From Kiritimatiellales bacterium (lineage in GTDB: Bacteria; Verrucomicrobiota; Kiritimatiellia; Kiritimatiellales; Pontiellaceae): a DNA stretch of 12,180 nucleotides. Shown piece after piece: positions 5,711 to 12,180 of the stretch. The position numbers and the translations under genes were made by a program. A model generated the notes under the pieces. The model ran no database searches and was not told the origin of the DNA. It was given only the letters and a program-made list of their open reading frames with translations. The stretch lies in NCBI GenBank assembly GCA_030625905.1, contig DAOUQA010000051.1, positions 1 through 12,180 on the forward strand, given 5' to 3'. Positions within the stretch are counted from its first letter, which is position 1; the number at the start of each line of letters is the position of its first letter.

Positions 5711-5916
5711 CAGGGTCCCGTATCCGCCGGCAAATAGATGATGGCCGATGTCCGCGGCTTGGCCATGGGTTTTCCGCGGGCTTCCGTAAAAAAGCAGATG
5801 CCGCCCGGCGTCGTGGCCGCAGACACGGATACCCGGCTTTTCCACGTTGTAGCCGAAGCCGCAGTCGCCGCCCCAAGCACCGCCATAAAAATTCGTCTAT
5901 TGATCTCCAGCTTCAT
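5710..5916 (-). CDS. Small ORF with Tat-like signal sequence, unknown function
   Basis: The 68-residue product begins MKLEINRRIFMAVLGAATAA and continues SATTW. This is a positive stretch with twin arginines, a hydrophobic core and an AxA-type cleavage site, typical of an exported protein. The mature part would be only about 45 residues and matches nothing I recognise. An ATG three codons earlier (5925) is also possible, and neither start has a clear ribosome-binding site. The stop codon touches the terminator shared with rpsD, as expected for a convergent gene. It may be a genuine small exported protein or the remnant of a longer one; chance cannot be excluded. Confidence 0.4.
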   Translation of the reverse strand: MKLEINRRIFMAVLGAATAASATTWKSRVSVSAATTPGGICFFTEARGKPMAKPRTSAIIYLPADTGP

Positions 5917-5975
5917 GATTGGCAAGCCGTTTGCTGTTTATAAATCATTCTGCCTAAAATCCGTTTAGCTACGCA

Positions 5976-6380
5976 TTATTCATCCGACCGGATGCGGCCG
6001 CGTAGTTTTTTCTTTGTTCCCTGCTTAGTTTTTGCATCGAGCATTCTAGCCTTGGCACGGCGTGAGCGGCGGCGCTTCTGGCGGCGTATTTTTTCGATGG
6101 CCTGCTGCTTTGCGCTCTTTTCCCCGAGTTTTTTTTCTTCGATCCGGTCGCACAGCTCACGGCGCGCCCAGTAGCGGTTGTCGGCCTGCGAGCGCGTTTT
6201 CTGGCACCGGATATCAATGCCGAAGGGATGATGGACAAGCTGGACGCACGATGAGGTCTTGTTGATCTTCTGCCCGCCACTCCCGGACCCGCGGATAAAA
6301 TGCTCGTCGATATCCCGCTCCCGGATACCGAGTGCCTCCATCCGTTCCTTTAGCTTTTCCCATTTTTCATCCGTTATCAT
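5976..6380 (-). CDS. Release-factor-like GGQ protein (ArfB / C12orf65 type)
   Basis: This 134-residue protein has the peptidyl-tRNA hydrolase domain of class I release factors without codon-recognition domains. GSGSGGQKINK places GGQ at residues 35-37. It is followed by SSCVQLVH, GIDIRCQKTRSQADNR and ARREL, the conserved RF-1 signature. The C-terminal third (87-130) is very rich in Lys and Arg, like the ribosome-entry tails of ArfB and mitochondrial C12orf65. Such proteins free stalled ribosomes by releasing the nascent chain. Length and the alpha-helical N-terminus fit the C12orf65-like bacterial group better than E. coli ArfB, but I cannot separate them firmly. The ATG at 6378-6380 has only a weak upstream purine stretch. 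Confidence 0.85.
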   Translation of the reverse strand: MITDEKWEKLKERMEALGIRERDIDEHFIRGSGSGGQKINKTSSCVQLVHHPFGIDIRCQKTRSQADNRYWARRELCDRIEEKKLGEKSAKQQAIEKIRRQKRRRSRRAKARMLDAKTKQGTKKKLRGRIRSDE

Positions 6381-6545
6381 AATTCCGAGGCAATAGTTAT
6401 CAGTTATCGGTTATTCGTATAGCACAAACTGCAACACATGCGAAGGAACGCAACCCTAACAACCAAATAACAGACAACCATCAACCGGAACCGAAGGTTC
6501 CTGTTTCGCAATTGATTTCAGCCCATCTGTGGTTATCATGACCCG
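6381..6545. other. Divergent intergenic region with a small palindrome
   Basis: This gap separates the minus-strand release-factor-like gene from the plus-strand CPBP gene and should hold both promoters. I see no convincing consensus boxes. GGAACC-GAA-GGTTCC (6487-6501) is a perfect 6-bp hairpin. GTTATCAGTTATCGGTTAT near 6396-6414 is a short run of imperfect repeats. Neither can be assigned a role. Confidence 0.4.
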
Positions 6546-7283
6546 ATGCTAAAACGACTCGCCACAACTCCGCCCATCCGCAAGGCGCTAGCCGACCGGC
6601 TCGCCGCCCGTGCGTGGAACACGCCCCAGCTCGGCATCGTACTCGGCGTGCTCCTCCTGCTCTATTTCCTCACGTCGTTTGTCGGGCTGTTCTTCTATGA
6701 AGAGCAACTCCCCTTGGCCCGGCTGGTGGCAACCCTCCTGATCTATACTGCCATCGTGGTGCTCATCGCCCACGTCAACCGCCAGCGCGGCGGCTCGTGG
6801 GCCGACAACTTCGGACTGGGGTTCCTGCAGCTGAAAAAACTGGTGCTCTCGCCCGTGCTCTATCTGGCATTCATCCCCTTCCTGATCCTGGCGGCAAAGG
6901 CCTGGCACCTGTTTCTGCAAGATATACTCGGGCTGGAAATCGAGTTGCAAAAGGTGGCGCAGGTTATTGTGCAAGAGCTCTCATGGCTGCAGATTCTCTA
7001 CATCCTGACGGCGGTTTTTATTGCGCCGTTCTTCGAGGAAATCATGTTCCGCGGCATGGTTTTTCCATACCTTGTAAAACACGCCGGCCTTGCCAAAGGA
7101 ACCGTACTGGTGTCGCTACTGTTTGCGGCCATGCACTTCCACCTGCCGTCGTTCTTGCCGCTTTTCCTGCTGGCCGCCGTGCTCTGTCTCGCCTATTGGC
7201 GTACCGGCTCGCTCTGGGTCGGCATCGGTATGCACGCCATCTTCAATGCCGTCAGCATCCTCGCGCTCAATATTGTGGATTGA
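6546..7283 (+). CDS. CPBP-family intramembrane metalloprotease
   Basis: This 245-residue polytopic membrane protein belongs to the CAAX-protease/bacteriocin-processing (CPBP, formerly Abi) family of intramembrane glutamyl or metal-dependent proteases. It has about six hydrophobic segments. The conserved motifs are EExxxR (E164, E165, R169 in FEEIMFRG), the FxxxH motif (H197 in FAAMHFH) and HxxxN (H230, N234 in MHAIFNAV), so the active site is intact. No CAAX-bearing substrate is visible nearby; bacterial members serve in bacteriocin immunity, protein secretion or unknown roles. It precedes the NfeD gene by 238 bases, so a shared transcript is possible but not shown. Confidence 0.9.
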   Translation: MLKRLATTPPIRKALADRLAARAWNTPQLGIVLGVLLLLYFLTSFVGLFFYEEQLPLARLVATLLIYTAIVVLIAHVNRQRGGSWADNFGLGFLQLKKLVLSPVLYLAFIPFLILAAKAWHLFLQDILGLEIELQKVAQVIVQELSWLQILYILTAVFIAPFFEEIMFRGMVFPYLVKHAGLAKGTVLVSLLFAAMHFHLPSFLPLFLLAAVLCLAYWRTGSLWVGIGMHAIFNAVSILALNIVD

Positions 7284-7521
7284 TTTGTTTGGCAGGGAGG
7301 TTGAGCCCGCCGCCGCCAAATCCCAACAATTCTATCTGGCGGAGTTCCATTGGTCACCGATATACACCGAAGAGAACTCCGCGCGCGCGAACACGGTCAT
7401 TGCCGCGGGGCAAAGAGCGGGTTTCGATAAAATCTGGTGCATGTGTTACGACGAGTCCCTGCTCTCATGTTTCCATGAATCCGCCTTCCATTCCCGCACG
7501 CTTCCCCATAGTATTCCGCCC
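7284..7521. other. Intergenic stretch between CPBP protease and nfeD genes, no assigned gene
   Basis: The nfeD frame stays open upstream through this gap and into the CPBP gene, but the translated upstream part resembles no NfeD sequence and runs in a shifted frame over the protease. I see no hairpin terminator, and no clear promoter apart from GATAAAAT near 7427-7434, which lacks a well-spaced -35 box. Confidence 0.5.
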
Positions 7522-7995
7522 ATGGAACCCATAACACTATACATCACCCTCCTGCTGGCGGGCTTTATGCTCATTGGAATGGAGATCTTCATCCCGGGCG
7601 GTATTCTCGGCATCATCGGGGCGGTGGCCTGGTTGGTGGCCGCCGGCGTCGGCATGAGCAAATTCGAAACCCCGTGGAACATGCTCAGCGCCTTTGCGCT
7701 GTTGCTCATGGGCGTGCTGACCTTCGTCGTCTGGATCAAGTATTTCCCGAAAAGCCGCGTCGGCAAAATCCTCTCGCTCAACGAAAGCTCGGCCGACTAT
7801 AAAGCGCACAGCACGGACGATGCCCTCCCCGTCGGCACGGCCGGAGAAGCAGTTTCGACCCTCCGTCCATCGGGCATTGCCCGGTTCGATGGCAAACGCG
7901 TCGATGTCGTGGCCGACGGCGAGTGGATCGAAGCCGGGCGACCCGTAAAGATTTCTTCAACCGCCGACGGCCATATCTCTGTCGTGAAAGCATAG
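7522..7995 (+). CDS. Short NfeD-family membrane protein
   Basis: The 157-residue product is a short NfeD protein, a membrane partner of flotillin-like proteins. It begins with hydrophobic segments (about 5-20 and 27-45; FIPGGILGIIGAVA is typical), then a third at about 54-72, and ends in a soluble OB-fold domain (about 103-157) with VGTAGEAVSTLRPSG and a VDVVADGEWIEAG-type core. It lacks the ClpP-like protease domain of long NfeD proteins. The ATG at 7522 was chosen because the family sequence starts there, although no ribosome-binding site is visible. It is followed after five bases by the bactofilin-like gene and then floA, matching the common nfeD-floA pairing. Confidence 0.88.
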   Translation: MEPITLYITLLLAGFMLIGMEIFIPGGILGIIGAVAWLVAAGVGMSKFETPWNMLSAFALLLMGVLTFVVWIKYFPKSRVGKILSLNESSADYKAHSTDDALPVGTAGEAVSTLRPSGIARFDGKRVDVVADGEWIEAGRPVKISSTADGHISVVKA

Positions 7996-8000
7996 CTCCC

Positions 8001-9188
8001 ATGCAAATCAAACTTCCAACCCTTGGACTTTTTGCCGCACTCGCCCTCCAGACGCACGCCACCGGCTTTATCGCTACCAACACCTACATCATCACTGAAG
8101 GTCAGGTTGTTGCCGAGGAACAGTGGGTAGCCGCCGGCATCGCCGAGACGGAGGGAACCTTCAAGGACGACCTATTCATCAGCTCCGGCGGCCAGTTGGC
8201 ACTAAACGGATCCTATGAAGGGAATATCTGGGGAGCGGCCGGTGGTATCGCAAACATGGGCGGCCGATGCGGGCGGAACGTACGGCTGGCCGGCAAGTCG
8301 GTGCGCATCGACGGCCCTGTCGACGGCAACGTAATGGCCATGGCCGAGACCATCATTGCCACCACCAATGCCGTCATCGCCGGGCATGCACGGCTGATTG
8401 GATCCAGCGTCATCTTCGAGGGGAACATCCAAGGCGATGTCTCCATCTCCGCCGCCCGTATCGTGACGCTGGGCGGGAGCATCGGCGGCAATGTCAAGGT
8501 GGTTGCGCCCGACATCCTTTTTTCGCGCGGCACGCACATTGCCGGCGACTTTTCCTATACCGCAAACAAGGAACTCGTTCCCGCCGAAGGCGTGGTGGCC
8601 GGGAACCTGGAGCGCGTCGTCCCGCAAAGCCCTCCCCCGTTCTCCATGGATCGACTGACCTCGCGCACCATGTGGTTCCTTGCCGCATTCCTGGCGGGAG
8701 TGCCGTTCATCGCCCTATTCCCGATGACCACGGCAATGGCTTCGCAACTCGTCAGGAAATCACCATGGAAATGCCTGATGGCCGGCTTTCTGGCATCGAT
8801 CGCACTTCCACTCTTTGGCATGATGTGCGCATCGTCGATCATCGGCATACCGCTCGGCGCACTGACCCTGGCCGGGTGGGGGATAATGTTTTACCTCAGC
8901 CGCATCATCATGGGGCTGGTACTTGGCACCTTGATTCTCCGGACTATCGGAACGTCGATAGGCCGCGTCCTGCTGGCGATGGCGCTGGGGTTGGCCATCA
9001 TCTATCTCGCCACCATGATTCCATCCATCGGCGTGCCCGTCCAGCTGACCGTGGTTTGGATGGGCATGGGTGCGCTGATCCTTGCCCTGCTCCAGAAACG
9101 CCGCCTGATCATCCAGGCGCCCGAGGAACTCAAGCAACTTGAAGAACTGAAGAAACAAACCATCACCGAAAAACCGGAGGATAAATAA
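8001..9188 (+). CDS. Bactofilin-like repeat protein with C-terminal membrane domain
   Basis: The 395-residue product starts with a signal peptide (MQIKLPTLGLFAALALQTHA). It then has a repeat-rich beta domain (about 52-205) with recurring hydrophobic-Gly patterns such as IDGPVDGNV, FEGNIQGDVSIS and LGGSIGGNVKVV. These resemble polymer-forming bactofilin beta-helices. A membrane domain with about five segments follows (roughly 223-242, 257-280, 286-310, 322-342, 347-366), then a charged tail (EELKQLEELKK). Ordinary bactofilins are cytoplasmic; here the repeat domain should be outside the cytoplasmic membrane and anchored by the helices. Its place between nfeD and floA (5-base gap, 1-base overlap) suggests a role in the same membrane assembly. 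The specific function is unknown. Confidence 0.8.
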   Translation: MQIKLPTLGLFAALALQTHATGFIATNTYIITEGQVVAEEQWVAAGIAETEGTFKDDLFISSGGQLALNGSYEGNIWGAAGGIANMGGRCGRNVRLAGKSVRIDGPVDGNVMAMAETIIATTNAVIAGHARLIGSSVIFEGNIQGDVSISAARIVTLGGSIGGNVKVVAPDILFSRGTHIAGDFSYTANKELVPAEGVVAGNLERVVPQSPPPFSMDRLTSRTMWFLAAFLAGVPFIALFPMTTAMASQLVRKSPWKCLMAGFLASIALPLFGMMCASSIIGIPLGALTLAGWGIMFYLSRIIMGLVLGTLILRTIGTSIGRVLLAMALGLAIIYLATMIPSIGVPVQLTVVWMGMGALILALLQKRRLIIQAPEELKQLEELKKQTITEKPEDK

Positions 9189-10216
9189 TGGAACAAGTCA
9201 TCCTAGTACTCACCATCATCGCCGCACTCGTCATACTGGCACTGCTCGCCGTAGTCATGTCGGTGGCTCTCCTATGGGTCCGGGCCTATGCCGCGCAAGC
9301 ACCGGTCCGCATCTGGAGGGATCTGATCGGCATGAAGCTGCGCCGCGTCCCGCCACACCAGGTGGTCCTGACCTACATCTCGGCCATCAAGGCCGGGGTC
9401 GACGTCTCCACCGGCATGCTCGAAGCCCACTACCTTGCGGGCGGTAGCATGCAGAACGTCGTGCGCGCCATGATCGCCGCCGACAAGGCCAATATTACGC
9501 TGAAGTTCCAGCAGGCCGCCGCCATCGACCTTGCCGGCCGCAACATTATCGATGCTGTCCAGACCAGTGTGAACCCGAAGGTGATCGACTGCCCCGACCC
9601 GGATAAAACCGCGTCCGGCATGCTCGATGCCGTGGCCAAGGACGGCATCCGCCTGCTTGTGAAGGCGCGCGTAACCGTGCGCACCAACCTCGAAAGCCTC
9701 GTCGGCGGCGCCACCGAGGACACTATTGTTGCCCGCGTCGGACAGGGTATCGTCAGCGCCATCGGTTCAATGGATTCCTACAAGAATGTGCTCGAAAACC
9801 CCGATGCCATCAGTCGCCGGGTACTCGAAAGCGGGCTCGATGCACAAACCGCCTTCGAGATTGTTTCGATCGATATCGCCGACATCTCCGTTGCCGGGGT
9901 CGGGCAGATCTCCAACGTCGGTGCCAAGCTCGAAACCGACCGCGCCGAGGCCGACAAGATCATGCGCCAAGCCGAAGCCGAAGGCCGCCGCGCCATGGCG
10001 ATCGCCCAAGAACAGGAAATGCGCGCCCGCGTCCAGGAGATGCAGGCCAAAGTGATCGAGGCCCAGGCCGAAGTTCCGTTGGCCATGGCCGAAGCCTTCC
10101 GGAAGGGCAACCTCGGCGTGATGGACTTCTACCGCATGCAGAACATCATGGCCGATACCTCCATGCGCGAATCCCTCGCCGGCGGAGATGAAGATCAGGG
10201 CACCGACAAGAAATAG
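9188..10216 (+). CDS. floA: Flotillin-like protein FloA
   Basis: This 342-residue scaffold protein forms dynamic membrane assemblies that influence fluidity and recruit membrane proteins. An N-terminal membrane hairpin or helix (about 3-30) is followed by the SPFH-like core with family sequence LRRVPPHQVVLTYISAIKAGV, the NPKVIDCP block and VKARVTVRTNLESLVGGATEDTIVARVGQGIVSAIGS. An Ala/Glu-rich coiled coil follows at about 250-303 (AEADKIMRQAEAEGRRAMA) with a short C-terminal tail. Length is usual for FloA (YqfA type). GGAGG lies seven bases before the ATG, which overlaps the previous stop as TAATG, so translation is coupled to the bactofilin-like gene. Confidence 0.95.
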   Translation: MEQVILVLTIIAALVILALLAVVMSVALLWVRAYAAQAPVRIWRDLIGMKLRRVPPHQVVLTYISAIKAGVDVSTGMLEAHYLAGGSMQNVVRAMIAADKANITLKFQQAAAIDLAGRNIIDAVQTSVNPKVIDCPDPDKTASGMLDAVAKDGIRLLVKARVTVRTNLESLVGGATEDTIVARVGQGIVSAIGSMDSYKNVLENPDAISRRVLESGLDAQTAFEIVSIDIADISVAGVGQISNVGAKLETDRAEADKIMRQAEAEGRRAMAIAQEQEMRARVQEMQAKVIEAQAEVPLAMAEAFRKGNLGVMDFYRMQNIMADTSMRESLAGGDEDQGTDKK

Positions 10217-10222
10217 TCAATC

Positions 10223-10284
10223 GTCCACAGATTACGCAGATTACCTAGATTCCTAATCTGCGAAAATCTGTGCAATCTGTGGAC
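10223..10284. repeat. Large inverted repeat between floA and the next gene
   Basis: Two nested perfect arms are visible: GTCCACAGATT (10223-10233) with AATCTGTGGAC (10274-10284), and CGCAGATTA (10235-10243) with TAATCTGCG (10254-10262). The AATCTGTG/AATCTGCG words recur within it. It would form a long hairpin in the transcript between the floA stop and the next ribosome-binding site. It lacks a T tract, so it is not a classical terminator. The composition resembles short intergenic repeats found in several bacterial phyla, and it might protect or separate the upstream mRNA. Confidence 0.75.
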
Positions 10285-10302
10285 ATATTTTGGAGAATTA
10301 AA

Positions 10303-10911
10303 GTGGAAGATCTGGTTCCTTTATTAATCTTCGTTGTCATAGCCGTCGCCAACCTCCTGAAGTTTGCGGCGGACAAGGGCCGCAAGAAAAAACAAACGCC
10401 ACCGCTGGACGGCAAGGCACCATCCAAGCGGCAACCGAGCACCCTTGAGAAGTTCTTCGAGGAGATTGCCGAGAAGCTGGAGCCGCAGCCCCCCGAGCCA
10501 TCCGATTGGCCGGAGAGCCGCGAACGCCCCGACTACATGGGGGAGATGGCGGAGTTCCAGCACGCCCAAGCCGAAGCGTTCAAAGAAGAAACAGCGGAAA
10601 TCCTCCCGATGCCGCCACCGGAACCCGACCCTGTCTCCGCCAGCTGGAAAGATGTCGCGGATGCTCCCGAAGTCCAAGTTGGCGCTCAAGCGACCTCGCT
10701 AAAATCGGCAATGAAGTCCATGCCGGCGATGCTTACCCATTCAAAGGGAATGCGCATGACTTCGGCACCCCTCCTGCGCAGCAGTAGCACCGGACACATC
10801 AATTTCCCGCTTAAGGAAAGGTCCGTACTTCGGAAGGCCATCATCGCCAACATTATCTTCAGCGCGCCCCGTGTCTACGACCGCTCGTTCGACAACGCCA
10901 TCGTAAAATAG
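10303..10911 (+). CDS. Membrane-anchored protein of unknown function downstream of floA
   Basis: This 202-residue protein has one N-terminal membrane segment (VEDLVPLLIFVVIAVANLLKFAA) followed by a basic stretch (GRKKK). A long, low-complexity, proline- and acid-rich region follows (about 30-125), then a short conserved-looking C-terminus, LKERSVLRKAIIANIIFSAPRVYD (170-193). The GTG at 10303 is chosen as start because GGAG lies seven bases before it; an earlier in-frame ATG (10270) falls inside the hairpin repeat. The layout resembles uncharacterised proteins in related bacteria that have a C-terminal LRxAIIxxEIL-like motif. Given its place after floA it might join the same membrane assembly, but this is inference. 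Confidence 0.8.
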   Translation: MEDLVPLLIFVVIAVANLLKFAADKGRKKKQTPPLDGKAPSKRQPSTLEKFFEEIAEKLEPQPPEPSDWPESRERPDYMGEMAEFQHAQAEAFKEETAEILPMPPPEPDPVSASWKDVADAPEVQVGAQATSLKSAMKSMPAMLTHSKGMRMTSAPLLRSSSTGHINFPLKERSVLRKAIIANIIFSAPRVYDRSFDNAIVK

Positions 10912-10930
10912 AATAGGAAAAGGGGAAACA

Positions 10931-11719
10931 ATGGCTTCCATTCCACTATCCCACTTGCTCGACACGGCGATCTGCGCGGCAGAGGCCGCCGGAAAGCATG
11001 CACAGGCCAACAAAAGCCGCCGGACGGAAGCCAACGAAACCTTCGAGCACGACATTAAGCTGGTGCTGGATGTCGAATGCCAGCAAATCACCGAAAAGGT
11101 GATCTCCGGCGAATTTCCGGAGCATGGAATTCTGGGCGAGGAAGATACCCTTCCCAACCGTGCCACGGCCTACGAGTGGATCATCGACCCCATCGATGGA
11201 ACCATGAACTACTCCCACGGGTTCCCCTATTGGTGCTGCTCGGTCGCCGTGCGCCACCACGAAAAGATTCTGGCCGGGTGTGTCTATGCTCCTGAATTCG
11301 ACAACTACTACACGGCGCACATCGAAGAGGAGGCTAAATGCAATGGGGAGCCGATTCGTGTTTCAGATACAAGGCACCTCGCTGAAGCGATGATTTCCAC
11401 CGGCCTGTCGAAATACCTGGAAACGGATCCAGACCACCATTTCGGAATGTTTCGCACACTGGCGCTCAACACGCAAAAGCTACGCATCACCGGATCGGCG
11501 GCACTGGACCTCTGCCACGTGGCGGATGGATCGAGCGACGGCTTTTTCGAAACCGGCATCTACCTCTGGGACTATGCCGCCGCCGGACTGATTGCCCAGC
11601 AGGCCGGTGCCGTCCTCTCGCTCTACCCAAACGAACCCGAACGGTATGACACAACCGTCCTTTGTGCCAACGGACACCTGATCGGTGGCCTCCGCGACGT
11701 TTACTCAAAATACTCCTAA
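10931..11719 (+). CDS. Inositol monophosphatase family protein
   Basis: This 262-residue enzyme belongs to the Mg-dependent, Li-sensitive phosphatase family (IMPase/SuhB). The metal-binding residues are present: GEE (69-71), DPIDGT (86-91) within YEWIIDPIDGTMNY, and WD (213-214) in LWDYAAAGLIAQQAGA. ITGSAALDLCHVADG (187-200) and DGFFE are also family hallmarks. The likely substrate is inositol monophosphate or another small phosphorylated compound such as a histidinol phosphate or 3'-phosphoadenosine derivative; sequence alone does not decide. The purine stretch AGGAAAAGGGG precedes the ATG. It is 19 bases after the previous gene and four bases before the methyltransferase start, so it lies in the same plus-strand run. 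Confidence 0.92.
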   Translation: MASIPLSHLLDTAICAAEAAGKHAQANKSRRTEANETFEHDIKLVLDVECQQITEKVISGEFPEHGILGEEDTLPNRATAYEWIIDPIDGTMNYSHGFPYWCCSVAVRHHEKILAGCVYAPEFDNYYTAHIEEEAKCNGEPIRVSDTRHLAEAMISTGLSKYLETDPDHHFGMFRTLALNTQKLRITGSAALDLCHVADGSSDGFFETGIYLWDYAAAGLIAQQAGAVLSLYPNEPERYDTTVLCANGHLIGGLRDVYSKYS

Positions 11720-11722
11720 ACC

Positions 11723-12180
11723 ATGGCAAAAAAGAAAAATCCGCCGCCCAACATCCACTGGCTCTACGAAGCCTCCGTCCAGAACGTCGATACCGACCTC
11801 GACTTCGGAAAGCGCGTCTATTCCAAGCATTGGAAGCGCACGCCGCTGACCGTTCGAGAGGATTTCTGCGGCACGGCCAAACTCGCCGCCCACTGGGTGG
11901 AGCGCAACAAAAAAAACGAAGCGTGGGGCGTCGACTTCCACCAACCAACGCTCGACTGGGGCGTCAAATATAACGCGTCCGACCTGAACAAGGAGCAAAA
12001 AAGTCGCCTGCACCTCATCTGCGGCGATGTGCTCAAAGCGGCGACACCCAAGGTCGACCTCGCCTTTGCGCTCAACTTTTCCTTCTGCGTCTTCAAACAG
12101 CGCGAAACCCTCCGGAACTATTTTCAACGGGTGCGAAAATCGCTCAACACTGAAGGTGTTTTTGTGATGGATATCTACGG
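11723..12180 (+). CDS. Class I SAM-dependent methyltransferase, 5' part (gene runs off the window)
   Basis: The frame opens at ATG 11723, three bases after the preceding stop, and continues to the right edge (152 whole codons). VREDFCGTAKLAAHW (residues 44-58) is the glycine-containing SAM-binding motif I of a class I methyltransferase group with EDFCGTA. WGVDFHQPTLDWG follows as motif II (acidic residue binding the ribose). LICGDVL, ALNFSFCVFKQRETLRNYF and GVFVMDIYG are later conserved blocks. The substrate cannot be told. It is probably co-transcribed with the phosphatase gene. Confidence 0.88.
   Translation, partial: MAKKKNPPPNIHWLYEASVQNVDTDLDFGKRVYSKHWKRTPLTVREDFCGTAKLAAHWVERNKKNEAWGVDFHQPTLDWGVKYNASDLNKEQKSRLHLICGDVLKAATPKVDLAFALNFSFCVFKQRETLRNYFQRVRKSLNTEGVFVMDIY

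Noticed and set aside
5738..5968. Plus-strand 76-residue frame after the rpsD terminator
   Set aside because: It is antisense to the small Tat-like ORF, has no ribosome-binding site and starts right after a terminator.
7090..7521. Long upstream extension of the nfeD frame
   Set aside because: It runs in a shifted frame over the CPBP protease and its translation has no NfeD character; the family N-terminus begins at the ATG at 7522.

Overview
The window looks like a bacterial chromosome segment of moderately high GC with short intergenic gaps. The gene content points to the PVC superphylum, possibly Kiritimatiellota: a free-standing rpsD, a PPi-type phosphofructokinase carrying the GGND signature, and an NfeD / bactofilin-like / FloA cluster. 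That placement is an inference from gene content and style, not a proven assignment.

Positions 1-3360 are a mobile-element region. The tail of an unidentified membrane protein (3-65) is followed by an imperfect inverted-repeat element (76-171). A complete 'recombinase in trio' (RIT) element of about 3.17 kb (172-3343) sits inside the right arm of that inverted repeat. It encodes three consecutive tyrosine recombinases on the minus strand, each with all conserved catalytic residues, joined by 4-base ATGA stop/start overlaps. The ends carry a 20-bp terminal inverted repeat and 65-bp modules built from a repeated 10-mer, TTATGTTGCG. The 10-mer CGGCTGACCC lies directly repeated on both sides. Removing the element and one copy restores the interrupted inverted repeat, so the insertion history can be read from the sequence.

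Positions 3361-6545 are housekeeping. A pyrophosphate-type phosphofructokinase on the minus strand diverges from rpsD on the plus strand. The rpsD gene has a strong sigma70-like promoter and a leader of about 200 bases holding several perfect hairpins. A terminator that appears to work in both directions separates rpsD from a convergent small ORF with a Tat-like signal. Next comes a small GGQ-motif release-factor-like protein on the minus strand.

Positions 6546-12180 are a plus-strand run: a CPBP intramembrane metalloprotease, a short NfeD protein, a secreted or membrane protein with a bactofilin-like beta-repeat domain and about five membrane segments, the flotillin-like FloA, an unknown membrane-anchored protein, an inositol-monophosphatase-family enzyme, and the start of a class I SAM methyltransferase. 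The nfeD to floA part is tightly packed (5-base gap, then 1-base overlap). It probably forms a membrane-organisation operon in which the bactofilin-like protein is the unusual member.

The most interesting material is the RIT element with its asymmetric ends and readable target site. Next are the NfeD/bactofilin/FloA cassette and the structured rpsD leader. I see no clearly new defence or biosynthetic system, no CRISPR array and no rRNA or tRNA gene.
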